DNA of 64,000 bases from an uncultured Candidatus Melainabacteria bacterium (lineage in GTDB: Bacteria; Cyanobacteriota; Vampirovibrionia; Gastranaerophilales; Gastranaerophilaceae). Shown piece after piece: positions 1-7,470 of this stretch; the first letter of the stretch is position 1, and the number at the start of each line of letters is the position of its first letter. The position numbers and the translations under genes were made by a program. Below the pieces are notes generated by a model that made no database searches, was not told the DNA's origin, and saw nothing but the letters and a program-made list of their open reading frames with translations. The stretch covers positions 1-64,000 of the forward strand of contig CAKUZL010000007.1 in the NCBI GenBank assembly GCA_934718085.1. Direction: 5' to 3'.

Positions 1-407
1 TTTTTGCAAAACGACATAAATTGTCCGATTAACAAACGAAAGATATCCTCTTCACCGAAAATTACGTCGGGGTGGAAACCCCGGTACCTACAATGATTTT
101 AATTTTTACGTAAAAAACGACAGGATTAAATTTTGAGGAACAATGCTCAACCGGCGAGCAATGCTCGGGCGGACCCCGGAATTTATATGTTTTTCGGATT
201 ATTTACCGCAATGCACGAGTTTTTGTGTCTGTACTATGCAAAAAAACGAACCGCAGGGCAGAAACCCGATACTTGAATGTTTTTTATAAAGCAAACTGAC
301 TCTTTTTAAACAGAAGCTGTTTTTTGTCCCGGGAACCGCCATAGAAACCTTAAAAGTAAAACAAACTCCCGGTGAGTCGGAAGTAACGTATTTTACGTTT
401 TTAACAG
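1..407. other. gene-free left edge with a repeat copy
   Basis: I see no convincing gene here. Bases 66-95 are a copy of the dispersed palindromic core (CGGGGTGGAAACCCCGG followed by TACCTACAATG). The preceding bases (AACAAACGAAAGAT, then TTCACCGAAAA) match the flank of the same core near 3290, 41010 and 63940, so the window begins inside a truncated composite repeat. Confidence 0.6.
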
Positions 408-434
408 CAAAATAAAAAGCCCTAAATAAGGACT
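408..434 (-). terminator. probable terminator of tRNA-Val
   Basis: On the minus strand AGTCCT, loop TATTT, AGGGCT (one T-G wobble) is followed by TTTTTATTTT. It lies about 70 bases past the tRNA 3' end. The stem is short, so confidence is moderate. Confidence 0.5.
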
Positions 435-503
435 TTTGCTTTATTGTTGATTATAAATCAAATCCCGCTTTACACGAACCGCACCGAGGCACAGTTCATA
501 ATA

Positions 504-579
504 TGGTGGGCGATACAGGGCTCGAACCTGTGACCCCTTGAATGTCGTTCAAGTGCGCTACCAACTGCGCTAATCGCCC
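504..579 (-). tRNA. tRNA-Val (GAC)
   Basis: A full cloverleaf can be folded from the minus strand: 7-bp acceptor stem GGGCGAT/ATCGCCC, D arm GCGC..GCGC, anticodon stem CTTGA/TCAAG, T arm with the GGTTCGAGCC loop region, discriminator A and an encoded CCA. The seven-base anticodon loop is ACGACAT, which places GAC (valine) at 34-36. Position 33 then reads C instead of the almost universal U; the loop can also be closed by an extra A-T pair. A good sigma70 promoter lies directly upstream. Confidence 0.9.
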
Positions 580-597
580 GAAGGTTTTTACGATTTG

Positions 598-626
598 ATT
601 TTAGCATGATTTAAAAAATTTTTCAA
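598..626 (-). promoter_or_regulatory. sigma70 promoter of tRNA-Val
   Basis: Minus-strand TTGAAA (621-626), a 17-base spacer and TAAAAT (598-603) lie 18 bases before the tRNA 5' end. Spacing and hexamers fit a housekeeping promoter well. Confidence 0.7.
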
Positions 627-856
627 CATAAAATATTTTTTAATTTCGGAGTCTTTTAAGATTTGGTAAAAGTCTTGTGTTACAAGGGTTTCGGTTTTGT
701 GACGTAAAATTTTCGAGAGGCGGTTAATTTGTGTTTATGGTCGAAGGTCTTCTGTTTCGTATTTGGGTTCGGAGCGCAAGTTCGCATGCCGTGTGCCGAT
801 TGGAGCGGAGAAAATAGGCCACAGGCGGCTTTTTGCAGAATTTGTCGTTGCTTCGA

Positions 857-1894
857 TTAATCGCCGCGTTTAAAGCGCGAGCCCTTGTCCGAAGCGATTT
901 TTCTGCCTGCCGCGAGAATTTTTGCCGTTATGCAATTGACACATTGTGCGGGCTCCTCGCCCGTACAAATTTTTCCGGGATAAATTTCGTATTTTTTTCG
1001 GTATTCGCCTTGCGTAATGTTGGGCATAACGACGTTTGCGCCCGATTTAAGGGCAATCATTCTTCCGTCGGGGCGCAAAGATTCCGTCGCGGTGGTCGCG
1101 GGAATATTGATGTCGGGCATCAAAAGCCTTGCAACGGCGGTGACTTTCAGACTCATTTCAAAGTTGTCGAACGGCGAAACCGCCTTGGCAAGCGGAGTAT
1201 CGGGGTTCGGAATAAACGGGCCGATTCCCGCCATATCGATATCGAGATTTTTGAGAAACAAAAGGTCGTCCGCAAGTGAGTCCGTCGTTTGCCCGGGAAG
1301 CCCGACAAGGCAGCCCGAACCCGTTTCAAACCCGAGTTTTTTGAGATCGCGAAGGCACCTGATTCTGTTTTCGAGGCTCATTCCGGGGTGCATCGCGGCG
1401 TACAAATTTTTATCGGTCGTCTCGATTCTGAGCAAATATCTGTCCGCACCCGCGTCTTTAAAGGCTTTATAGTCTTCAAACGGTCGTTCGCCGATGCTCA
1501 AAGTCAGTGCGACGTCAAATTTTTTTATTTCGGAAACGATTTTTACGACCAAATCCCGCGAAAAGAAAGGGTCTTCGCCCGACTGAAGAACTATCGTCCG
1601 ATACCCGAGCCTCACGCCCTCCTTTGCAAACGCAATAATCTCGTCCGCCGAAAGCCTGTATCTGTCAAGTTTCCCGTTCTCGCCCCGCAATCCGCAATAT
1701 TTGCATGTTCGCGCACAAATGTTCGAAAACTCGATAAGCCCTCTCAGTCGGACTTCGTCTCCGACATGCTTTTTTCGCTGCTCGTCCGCCGCCGAAAACA
1801 GCTCCCCGTCTGCGTTTTCAAGAAGAAATATTATCTCTTCCCTTGAAAGCTCATGCCTCAGGCATGCCTTTTTTAAAACATCTTTTTGATTCAT
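857..1894 (-). CDS. hydE: [FeFe]-hydrogenase maturation radical SAM protein HydE
   Basis: HydE is a radical SAM enzyme that helps build the 2Fe subcluster of the [FeFe]-hydrogenase H-cluster in the cytoplasm. The 345-residue protein has the usual family length. It carries the SAM-cluster cysteines C60-x3-C64-x2-C67 followed by GLRGENG, and the family motifs VLQSGED, GSGCLVGLPGQT and ATTATESL. The frame is open for 76 more codons upstream, but that stretch is antisense to the neighbouring secreted-protein gene. ATG 1894 is chosen because TATAAA ends exactly six bases before it and homology begins there. The related biotin synthase and PylB families are less likely given the GEDPFFS and TQGEYRKKYEIYPGK regions. 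No HydF, HydG or hydrogenase gene lies in this window, so the partners must be elsewhere. Confidence 0.88.
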   Translation of the reverse strand: MNQKDVLKKACLRHELSREEIIFLLENADGELFSAADEQRKKHVGDEVRLRGLIEFSNICARTCKYCGLRGENGKLDRYRLSADEIIAFAKEGVRLGYRTIVLQSGEDPFFSRDLVVKIVSEIKKFDVALTLSIGERPFEDYKAFKDAGADRYLLRIETTDKNLYAAMHPGMSLENRIRCLRDLKKLGFETGSGCLVGLPGQTTDSLADDLLFLKNLDIDMAGIGPFIPNPDTPLAKAVSPFDNFEMSLKVTAVARLLMPDINIPATTATESLRPDGRMIALKSGANVVMPNITQGEYRKKYEIYPGKICTGEEPAQCVNCITAKILAAGRKIASDKGSRFKRGD

Positions 1895-1900
1895 ACCCGT

Positions 1901-1906
1901 TTTATA
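1901..1906 (-). promoter_or_regulatory. -10 element of hydE, leaderless type
   Basis: TATAAA on the minus strand is separated from the hydE ATG by six bases (ACGGGT), so transcription would begin at or next to the start codon. The same spacing recurs at several other genes in the window. Confidence 0.5.
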
Positions 1907-1954
1907 CCACAAAAATTGCGTTTTGAGGAAATTTTTCAAAAAAGTTTTTTGTGC

Positions 1955-1960
1955 TATAAT
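1955..1960 (+). promoter_or_regulatory. -10 element of the small secreted-protein gene
   Basis: A perfect TATAAT lies 22 bases before the ATG at 1983, with an AAGGTG ribosome-binding site between them. No clear -35 is seen. Confidence 0.5.
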
Positions 1961-1982
1961 ACCCTTGAAAGAAGGTGAAAGT

Positions 1983-2315
1983 ATGCTTAAAAAATTCACA
2001 ATACTCGCTTTTTTGGCAGCCTTTGCGGTAACTTCGGCAATCGTTGTTCCGAACATTGCGGAAGCAGGCGTTCTCAGCACCACGGATAAAGTCTTGACCG
2101 ACGTCAACACGACTTTGGACAAAGTGGATAAAACTCAAAAAAGAGTCGACCAAACCTCGAAAAGAACGAAAACTACGGTCAACAATTCCAAACAAACAGT
2201 CAACAATGCAAAAAAATCGACAAATAAAACTCAAGTAAAAAAACAGGCTCGCAAGTCTGCAAAAAAAGCGGCGAAAAAATCCGCAACAAAAGCGATAAAC
2301 AAATACCTTAATTAA
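1983..2315 (+). CDS. small secreted Lys/Ala-rich protein of unknown function
   Basis: A 110-residue protein. Residues 1-27 form a clear Sec signal peptide (Lys-Lys start, hydrophobic core, cleavage after AEA). The mature part is low-complexity and heptad-like: repeated TLDKVDKTQKRVDQ and NNSKQTVNNAKK segments, then a very basic tail (KKQARKSAKKAAKKSATK). It is probably an alpha-helical, positively charged periplasmic or surface protein that could bind nucleic acid, LPS or peptidoglycan; that is only inference from charge. The start is set by AAGGTG and by the signal peptide. It has its own TATAAT and a strong terminator, so it is a single-gene unit divergent from hydE. I do not recognise the family. 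Confidence 0.7.
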   Translation: MLKKFTILAFLAAFAVTSAIVVPNIAEAGVLSTTDKVLTDVNTTLDKVDKTQKRVDQTSKRTKTTVNNSKQTVNNAKKSTNKTQVKKQARKSAKKAAKKSATKAINKYLN

Positions 2316-2337
2316 AACAAAATGATATAGACACACA

Positions 2338-2363
2338 GGGGAGCTACGCTCCCCCTTTTTTTT
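2338..2363 (+). terminator. intrinsic terminator of the small secreted-protein gene
   Basis: GGGGAGC, loop TAC, GCTCCCC, then C and eight T. It is a textbook rho-independent terminator 22 bases past the stop codon. Confidence 0.9.
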
Positions 2364-3103
2364 AGATGGTCTTTATTTATCCGCGCCTTGTTTGCTTTGA
2401 GCCTTTAAATGTATATTTCGGTTGAAAGCGTTAAATGTTTTAATTCCGTAAACACCTGTAGGGCGAGCTTTTCGGAAAGCAAAAATGTCCTTCGAATTCT
2501 GCCAAAAGAGCGAAAATTCGCTCTTTGTCAGGGATTAAGAATAGATGTGTAGTTTTTTTTTGGGGGGGGGGACTCCCGGGCATTCCGTTCAAAAAGTATA
2601 AAACCTGCTTCGCCGGGTCTTTGAATTTATTTTAAAAACTGTCAAGCAAACCCGGCACCGACGCAAAGGGCGACAGCATTAAAACGCCGTTGTATCAACG
2701 GTTTTGCATCAATAGTTCTAATTGCTTGAATTTTGCATTTTTGAAAACCGCCGGACTTTCCGGCAGTTCGTTCTTCAAAATTGTTAAGTTGTAGGTTGGG
2801 GTTTTCACCCCAACGAATCCTTCAAGAAAAGTAAATTTCTTTTCGTCAGGTCATTGAATTTATTCCAAAAACATCAAAAACCGTCAAGTACCCCCGGCAC
2901 CTCCTCATTTTTTAATAGGGTTCAGGCTCAATCAATTTGCAAGTTTTGAAGCCGTAAAACTCTCGTTCAAAAATTGTATTTTTTGTAAAAGTAGCCCGGA
3001 CGGGCAGATAAAATATTACACGCCCGGAAAATATTCAAAACAAGAGAAGCAGAACGGATTAATAATATTTTCATACTCCCGACTATTCATAATTCCAAAC
3101 AAT

Positions 3104-3338
3104 GAGTTGTAGGTTGGGGTTTCTACCCCAACGGATTTTGAAACGTAGTATGGTGCGTGCAATCGAAGCCGTTCATTTCGGGAAAATCCCTGAACACCGT
3201 AAAGCCGTTCAAAATATTGCGGAAACCTTCCAATCCCGAAAAAGCCCGAAGGGCTTTGAGTTGCGTAAATATTAAAGGATTAACGAAAGATTTTCGCTTT
3301 TTCCGAAAAAAACGTTGGGGTGGAAACCCCAACCTACA
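3104..3338 (+). repeat. composite palindromic repeat element
   Basis: The modules in order are a core palindrome (GTAGGTTGGGG TTTCT ACCCCAAC, 3106-3129), a spacer with GAAACG and GCAATCGAAGCCG, the hairpin AAAGCCCgaaGGGCTTT (3241-3257), an A/T-rich stretch (GCGTAAATATTAAAGGA, then CGAAAGATTTTCG), and a second core in reverse form ending AACCTACAT. The same order is found near 40902-41063 and 63842-64000. Confidence 0.75.
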
Positions 3339-3479
3339 TATTCTCGCCTTGCAGGTGTTTGAGGAATTAAAACAACGATGTTTATCCGAATTAACAAGTT
3401 ACGTTGGCACTTTTTACAATTTTTCCTTTTACGTAAGGGATGAGCAGAACCGGAGAAAACATGCCCGAATTTCACAATT

Positions 3480-3510
3480 CGTCGGGGCCGGAACCCCGGT
3501 ACCTACGGTG
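3480..3510 (+). repeat. single core repeat, GGTACC variant
   Basis: TCGGGGCCGGAACCCCGG followed by TACCTACGGTG. This is the variant whose 3' arm ends in CCGGTACCTAC instead of CCAACCTAC. Confidence 0.65.
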
Positions 3511-3573
3511 ATTTTTAATTTTCGCAAAGATGAACGTCTTCGTTCGCTCTCGGTTAACTAAAATTAACGATTT

Positions 3574-3685
3574 GTCAGGCAATGTCTGACCCCATTAATT
3601 AAGATTTTTTACCGAAACGAGAGACTTTGTTCGCATACACCATGCCGAGTTTCACGATTCGCCCGGGTGGAAACCCAACCTACAT
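3574..3685 (+). repeat. GTCAGGC hairpin plus core repeat
   Basis: GTCAGGC aat GTCTGAC (3574-3590) and, about 70 bases on, the flank GCCGAGTTTCACGATTCG and a degenerate core (CCCGGGTGGAAACCCAACCTAC, about 3661-3682). Confidence 0.6.
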
Positions 3686-3905
3686 TGGTTTCGGATTATT
3701 CGTCGAAACTAAGGGTTTCAAATTCTCGAAGAATGCTTAGTTGTACGGTTTTCATCGAACGAGCATGGTTAAAAAACGAAAAATTTCCCTTTCGATGCGG
3801 ATTGAGCCGAATGCCGTCCGGCACGGGCTCAATATCCGCAAGGGCTATTTGTTCAAAGTACCTCTTCCTGTTTTGCACGAACCCGTTAAAACGAGTGTTC
3901 GGAGG

Positions 3906-4529
3906 TTATTTGCTTTGTTCCGAAGGGACGGGCGGGTTGATTTGTCCGGGGTGTCCCGGACGGCAGGGGCGGCATTCCGGGCGTTTATGCGTCTTTTTGA
4001 ACTCTTCGATAATCTTTTTTTGGTCTTTCGTCAAAATCTTTTCGAACATCGCCATGTCATTTTTTCTTATTTTATCGGCTTTTTTGCGAAGGTCGGAAAT
4101 TTGAAGGTCAATTTCGGCGATTTTTTCGTCTTTAAGACGTTGGAGCATTTTTCCGTTGCGCGAAATCGTATTTTTTTCTGCGTAAAGGCTTTTCATTTTC
4201 TCGAAAATCGGCTTCATTTCAGCTTTTGAGGCTTCTCTGATTTTATCGGCTTTGGCTTTTTGCGCGGCGGTCAGGTTGAGTTCTGGTCCTCTCATGTGCC
4301 GCGGAGGCTTGATTTCGTTCCCGTTTTTGTCGTAAACCTTGTCGCCCGGCTTCGGAGGCGCTTTGAGCTCGTTTCCGCTCTTATCGTAAAGTTTCGGACG
4401 TTCGTGTCTGCAAGCGCGGTTCGGCGGGCAGGGCTGTTTTTGTGCCGTCGCTTCGTCCGCGTTTGACGCATTTTGCCCCGAAATAAGCAAAAATGCCGCC
4501 AATGTTGCCGCTATAACAGTTTTTTTCAT
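3906..4529 (-). CDS. Spy/CpxP-like periplasmic protein, possible metal or envelope-stress sensor
   Basis: A 207-residue exported protein: signal peptide 1-24, a Cys/His/Pro-rich segment (CPPNRACRHERP at 34-45), two copies of a YDK-x-GNE-x-K-x-PP motif (48-59 and 66-77), an LTAAQ motif at 86-90, then a long charged helical region and a Cys-rich Pro tail (ECRPCRPGHPGQ). The LTxxQ motif and helical hairpin pattern are typical of the Spy/CpxP/ZraP/CnrX group, which are periplasmic chaperones or metal sensors. It overlaps the upstream ECF sigma gene by 4 bp and is the last gene of the anti-sigma/sigma operon. By analogy with CnrYXH it may act as the sensor or as a regulated output; this is inference. 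Its Cys and His content suggests metal binding. Confidence 0.7.
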   Translation of the reverse strand: MKKTVIAATLAAFLLISGQNASNADEATAQKQPCPPNRACRHERPKLYDKSGNELKAPPKPGDKVYDKNGNEIKPPRHMRGPELNLTAAQKAKADKIREASKAEMKPIFEKMKSLYAEKNTISRNGKMLQRLKDEKIAEIDLQISDLRKKADKIRKNDMAMFEKILTKDQKKIIEEFKKTHKRPECRPCRPGHPGQINPPVPSEQSK

Positions 4530-5035
4530 AATAATTCTCCTTTCGTTATGTATTTTTCAAGTTTTTTGAACAGTTCCCGTCGTGCTGCGAAAAGCCTTGA
4601 TTTCACGGTGCCTTCGGTGCATTTCGAAGCTTCCGCGATTTGCGCGTAGCTCATTCCGTCGATTTCGTACATCACTATCGCAGCCCGAAGTTTCGGAGAA
4701 AGCTCCGATATCGCGAGGGATACCGCCTTTTGTCGCTCGAATTTTTCGAACTCACTTTCGGGCGTCACAAAACTTTTTGCGTCGACGTCCTCCGGAAAAA
4801 CCCCGTCCGCCTTATTTTGCTCCGATTTGAACCCTTTCGACTTCATATAATCCCGACTCACGTTTGCCGCAATCGCGTTTATCCACTGCCGAAATCGCCC
4901 GCTTTCGCTGTATTTTTCACGGTTTTTCCATACGTTGACAAAAACTTCCTGTTCCAAATCTTCGTTGTATTTGCCCGTAATCCGCTTTATCACCGACTTT
5001 ACACCGCTTTTGTATCGCTCGATTATTTCTTTCAA
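4526..5035 (-). CDS. ECF-family RNA polymerase sigma factor
   Basis: A 169-residue sigma70-family protein of ECF size and layout: region 2 (about 1-80, with DLEQEVFVNVWKNREKY and FRQWINAIAANVSRDYMKS) and region 4 (about 105-165, with LSPKLRAAIVMYEIDGMSY and the helix-turn-helix IAEASKCTEGTVKSRLF). Region 3 is absent, as in other ECF factors. It lies between a zinc-binding anti-sigma gene (8-bp gap) and the Spy-like gene (4-bp overlap), so the three are co-transcribed. It probably directs RNA polymerase to envelope-stress promoters, including its own at 5423-5453. Confidence 0.92.
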   Translation of the reverse strand: MKEIIERYKSGVKSVIKRITGKYNEDLEQEVFVNVWKNREKYSESGRFRQWINAIAANVSRDYMKSKGFKSEQNKADGVFPEDVDAKSFVTPESEFEKFERQKAVSLAISELSPKLRAAIVMYEIDGMSYAQIAEASKCTEGTVKSRLFAARRELFKKLEKYITKGELL

Positions 5036-5043
5036 AAGTTACC

Positions 5044-5403
5044 TCATTCGTAATCGAAAAATCCGTATTCATCGGTCGGCAAGCCCTCCTGCGTTATCAC
5101 CGAGCCCGCCGAAAATTCCCGTATCACCGCAACATTGTCGTGATGCGTTTTTACCTCAACCCCGGTGTACGTGCCGATTGCCGTGAACAATAAAAACAAA
5201 CACGCCGTCTTCACAAGCATTCCGCGCCGACGCTTGTACCCCTCGACCTTCCGATAATACGGCGCCGCATCCCGAATTATCGCCGACAATGCCCGTTCCC
5301 GTTCGTATTGAGCCTTGCAGTCGGGACAGCTTTCCACATGCCGCAAAAATTCGTCTTCGGGCAAAAATGTGTACATCCGTTCGTATTTGTCGCATTTTTT
5401 CAT
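5044..5403 (-). CDS. membrane-bound zinc-finger anti-sigma factor
   Basis: A 119-residue protein with an N-terminal zinc-binding anti-sigma motif H22-x3-C26-x2-C29 (plus C4), one membrane segment at about 56-82 (MLVKTACLFLLFTAIGTY) and a short outer tail with a His pair. This is the layout of ZAS/zf-HC2 anti-sigma factors, which hold an ECF sigma at the inner membrane until a signal arrives. The frame is open 14 codons further upstream; ATG 5403 is chosen for the AAGGGGG ribosome-binding site 7 bases before it and because the family starts with MKKC-type sequence. It is the first gene of the operon with the ECF sigma and the Spy-like gene. Confidence 0.82.
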   Translation of the reverse strand: MKKCDKYERMYTFLPEDEFLRHVESCPDCKAQYERERALSAIIRDAAPYYRKVEGYKRRRGMLVKTACLFLLFTAIGTYTGVEVKTHHDNVAVIREFSAGSVITQEGLPTDEYGFFDYE

Positions 5404-5422
5404 CGGTTCGACCCCCTTCCGT

Positions 5423-5453
5423 ATTATATAACGATTTTTTTTCAAAAATGTTC
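5423..5453 (-). promoter_or_regulatory. ECF-type promoter overlapping a TATAAT, before the anti-sigma gene
   Basis: On the minus strand GAAC (5450-5453), 16 bases, then CGT (5431-5433) matches the GAAC-N16-CGT pattern used by many ECF sigmas. The -10 side runs into TATAAT (5423-5428), which could serve the housekeeping sigma. Autoregulation is inferred. Confidence 0.5.
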
Positions 5454-5894
5454 GGTTTTGTAAAAAAATTTTATCACCCGCCCTGCTTCAAACAGCAAAA
5501 GAATTTGCACAAATCATGCCGAGGTCTGCAATTTGCTCGGGTTTCTACCTCAACATTTCTTTAATACAAAATATTTCTTCCTCTGTTTACTTTGAGAGAA
5601 GGACGTAAGAAAAAATCTTCTTGTTTATTTTTTCTTTTTGTTCGCAGTAATGTAGGTTGGGGGGAAAAATCCCAACCTACGGTTATTTCAGCTTATTTAC
5701 CCAAACGGAAGGTTTCAAATTTTCAAAATATGCTTCGTCACACGATTAGTCAGGCGCAGTCCGACCGATAAGCTCAAATTTTGCCCGAAAAATTTCGGTT
5801 CTCGCAAATCAGACATTAAATATTAAATCAGGAGCAAGTTGAAATCATTTTCCGGAAACTTGTCGTGTCGCTCCCGCCATAGGGAAACAGGTTA
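5454..5894. other. gene-free spacer with repeats
   Basis: Holds a degenerate core (GGGTTTCTACCTCAAC, about 5538-5553), a perfect 10-bp inverted repeat GTAGGTTGGG/CCCAACCTAC (5652-5661 and 5671-5680) and a degenerate GTCAGGC hairpin (5749-5765). No gene is seen. Confidence 0.6.
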
Positions 5895-6659
5895 TTATTT
5901 CAGGTTTTCGAGGGTTTTTCGGACGGAGGATTTTTCTTCTTCGGGCAGGTCGAATTCGAGGTAATCGGAGAAGTATTCTTTTGCGCCTTCGAGGTCGTTT
6001 TGGGCGAGGAACATAATCGCGGCTTTTTTGTAAGCGGGGTAGAAGTCGTTGTTTGCGGCGATTGCTTTCATGTAGTTGGAAAGTGCCTTGGGGATGTCGT
6101 TTGCGGCTTCGTAGGCTAGACCCGTTTTGAAGAAAATGTGCGGGTTGTCGTCGCGTTTTTCGAGGACTTTTTCGAAGCACGAGACGGCGTTTTCGTAGTC
6201 GCCGGTTTCGTAGGAGAGGTTGCCCAAATCCCAGTAGGCGTCGATATTTGAGGGAGACAGTTCCGTGAGTTTATAGAGGATGTCGAATGCTTCGTCGTAG
6301 CGGACGTCTTCGATGTAAATTCGCGCCAGATAATGCATGAGAACGATATTTTCGGGCATAATCGTGACGGCGGTTTCCAAAAGTCCGATACATTTTGCGA
6401 TGTCGTTGCGGGCGAAGTACAGGTCGGTGAGGTTGATGTAGGTTTGGACGGATTTACAATCTTTTTTGAGGGCGTCGAGGTAGAATTTTTCGGCGTCGTC
6501 GGGGCGTCCGAGTTTTGCGTAACACAGACCGATGTTGTTGTCGACGGCAACGTCGTTCGGGAGTTCTTCGCGAAGTTTGAGAAATTCTTTCGCGGCGTTT
6601 TCGTAGTCCGCTTTTTTGAAGAAATTTAAAGCTTTTTGTTGAGTCGTTTCATTTTCCAT
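5895..6659 (-). CDS. TPR-repeat protein
   Basis: A 254-residue protein made almost wholly of tetratricopeptide repeats: alternating A/G-x-Y and A-x3-P signatures recur every 34 residues (YENAAKEFLKLREELP, PDDAEKFYLDALKKD, YDEAFDILYKLTELSP, YENAVSCFEKVLEKR, IPKALSNYMKAIAAN). There is no signal peptide or membrane segment, so it is probably a cytoplasmic scaffold. It is divergent from yebC with only 52 bp between the starts. The partner and process cannot be told from the sequence. A second, longer TPR protein lies at 38887. Confidence 0.8.
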   Translation of the reverse strand: MENETTQQKALNFFKKADYENAAKEFLKLREELPNDVAVDNNIGLCYAKLGRPDDAEKFYLDALKKDCKSVQTYINLTDLYFARNDIAKCIGLLETAVTIMPENIVLMHYLARIYIEDVRYDEAFDILYKLTELSPSNIDAYWDLGNLSYETGDYENAVSCFEKVLEKRDDNPHIFFKTGLAYEAANDIPKALSNYMKAIAANNDFYPAYKKAAIMFLAQNDLEGAKEYFSDYLEFDLPEEEKSSVRKTLENLK

Positions 6660-6711
6660 AAGTTTATATTACAATAAAAATGCGAAAGAGAAAAGTAAAA
6701 GAGGAAAAAAA

Positions 6712-7461
6712 ATGTCAGGACATTCAAAATGGTCAACGATTAAGCACAAAAAGGCGAAAGTCGATGCGCAGCGGGGCGTTGCGTTTCAGAAGTTTTCGCG
6801 CGAATTGATAACGGCGGCGAGACTCGGAGGGGCGGATCCTTCTTCGAACTTCAGATTGAGAACGGCGATAGACAGAGCGAAAGCTGCGGGTCTGCCGAAC
6901 GATAATATTAAGCGTGCGATAGAAAAAGGCGCGGGCGCGGGTGCGGGCGATTGTTACGAAGAACTTACGTACGAGGGCTACGCGGCGGGCGGAGTCGCAA
7001 TATTTATCGAGGCGATGACCGATAACAGAAACCGTACCGCGGGCGATATCAGAAGCTGTTTTACGAAGTTCAAAGGGAATTTGGGCGAAACGGGCTGTGT
7101 CGGCTGGATTTTCAAAAAAGTCGGCGTTATTTCGTACGATTCTTCGGTAAGTTTTGAACAGTTGCTCGAAAAAGCTCTCGATTTCGACGTTATAGACGCT
7201 TTTTCCGAAGCGGGCGAACACAAAGTCATTACTCCGGTCGAAAGCCTTCAAGCCTGCATGGAAGGGCTCGAAAAATACGGGCTTCCCGCCGTCAGTGCCG
7301 AAATTTCGCGGGTTCCCGACTCGTTTGTCGAAGTCACCGATCTTCCCGTGGCAACAAAGATTTTCAGACTTATCAATAAGCTCGAAGAGCTCGATGACGT
7401 CCAAAACGTTTATGCCAACTACGAAATGACCGACGAACTCATTGCAAAAGCGGACAGATAG
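6712..7461 (+). CDS. yebC: YebC/PmpR-family protein (TACO1 family)
   Basis: A 249-residue member of the YebC/TACO1 family, with the invariant start MSGHSKWSTIKHKKAK, the FSRELITAARLGGADPSSN segment, the GLPNDNIKRAIEKG motif and the YEGYAAGGVAIFIEAMTDN core. Members help ribosomes at difficult (e.g. proline-rich) codons and some act as DNA-binding regulators. Length and all signature blocks are complete. It is followed after 9 bp by ychF, so both translation-linked genes probably form an operon. Confidence 0.95.
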   Translation: MSGHSKWSTIKHKKAKVDAQRGVAFQKFSRELITAARLGGADPSSNFRLRTAIDRAKAAGLPNDNIKRAIEKGAGAGAGDCYEELTYEGYAAGGVAIFIEAMTDNRNRTAGDIRSCFTKFKGNLGETGCVGWIFKKVGVISYDSSVSFEQLLEKALDFDVIDAFSEAGEHKVITPVESLQACMEGLEKYGLPAVSAEISRVPDSFVEVTDLPVATKIFRLINKLEELDDVQNVYANYEMTDELIAKADR

Positions 7462-7470
7462 GAGATTTTT

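Larger units (their letters stand above)
2364..3905. other. 1.5 kb gene-free repeat-rich spacer
   Basis: No frame here looks like protein; the longest open frames run through repeats. It holds a perfect 10-bp inverted repeat (2505-2526, AAAGAGCGAA aa TTCGCTCTTT), a T9G10 homopolymer junction (2553-2571), two imperfect direct copies of a segment centred on TTGAATTTATT (about 2608-2657 and 2836-2903), and five copies of the GGGGTTT..ACCCC core (2789, 3104, 3311, 3480, 3658). It lies between the secreted-protein terminator and the 3' end of the Spy-like gene, so it is a convergent spacer. Confidence 0.7.

Noticed and set aside
1895..2122. 76-codon N-terminal extension of HydE
   Set aside because: It is antisense to the signal peptide of the secreted-protein gene, has no homology-like pattern, and a -10 element lies between it and the HydE start.
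3104..3338. CRISPR array as explanation of the repeats
   Set aside because: Repeats are not regularly spaced, modules vary in order and orientation, and no cas genes are present.
3157..3561. Open frame of 134 codons in the repeat-rich spacer
   Set aside because: It runs straight through several palindromic repeat copies; the same peptide-like strings (e.g. GGNPNLH, GTPVPTV) appear wherever the repeat is translated.
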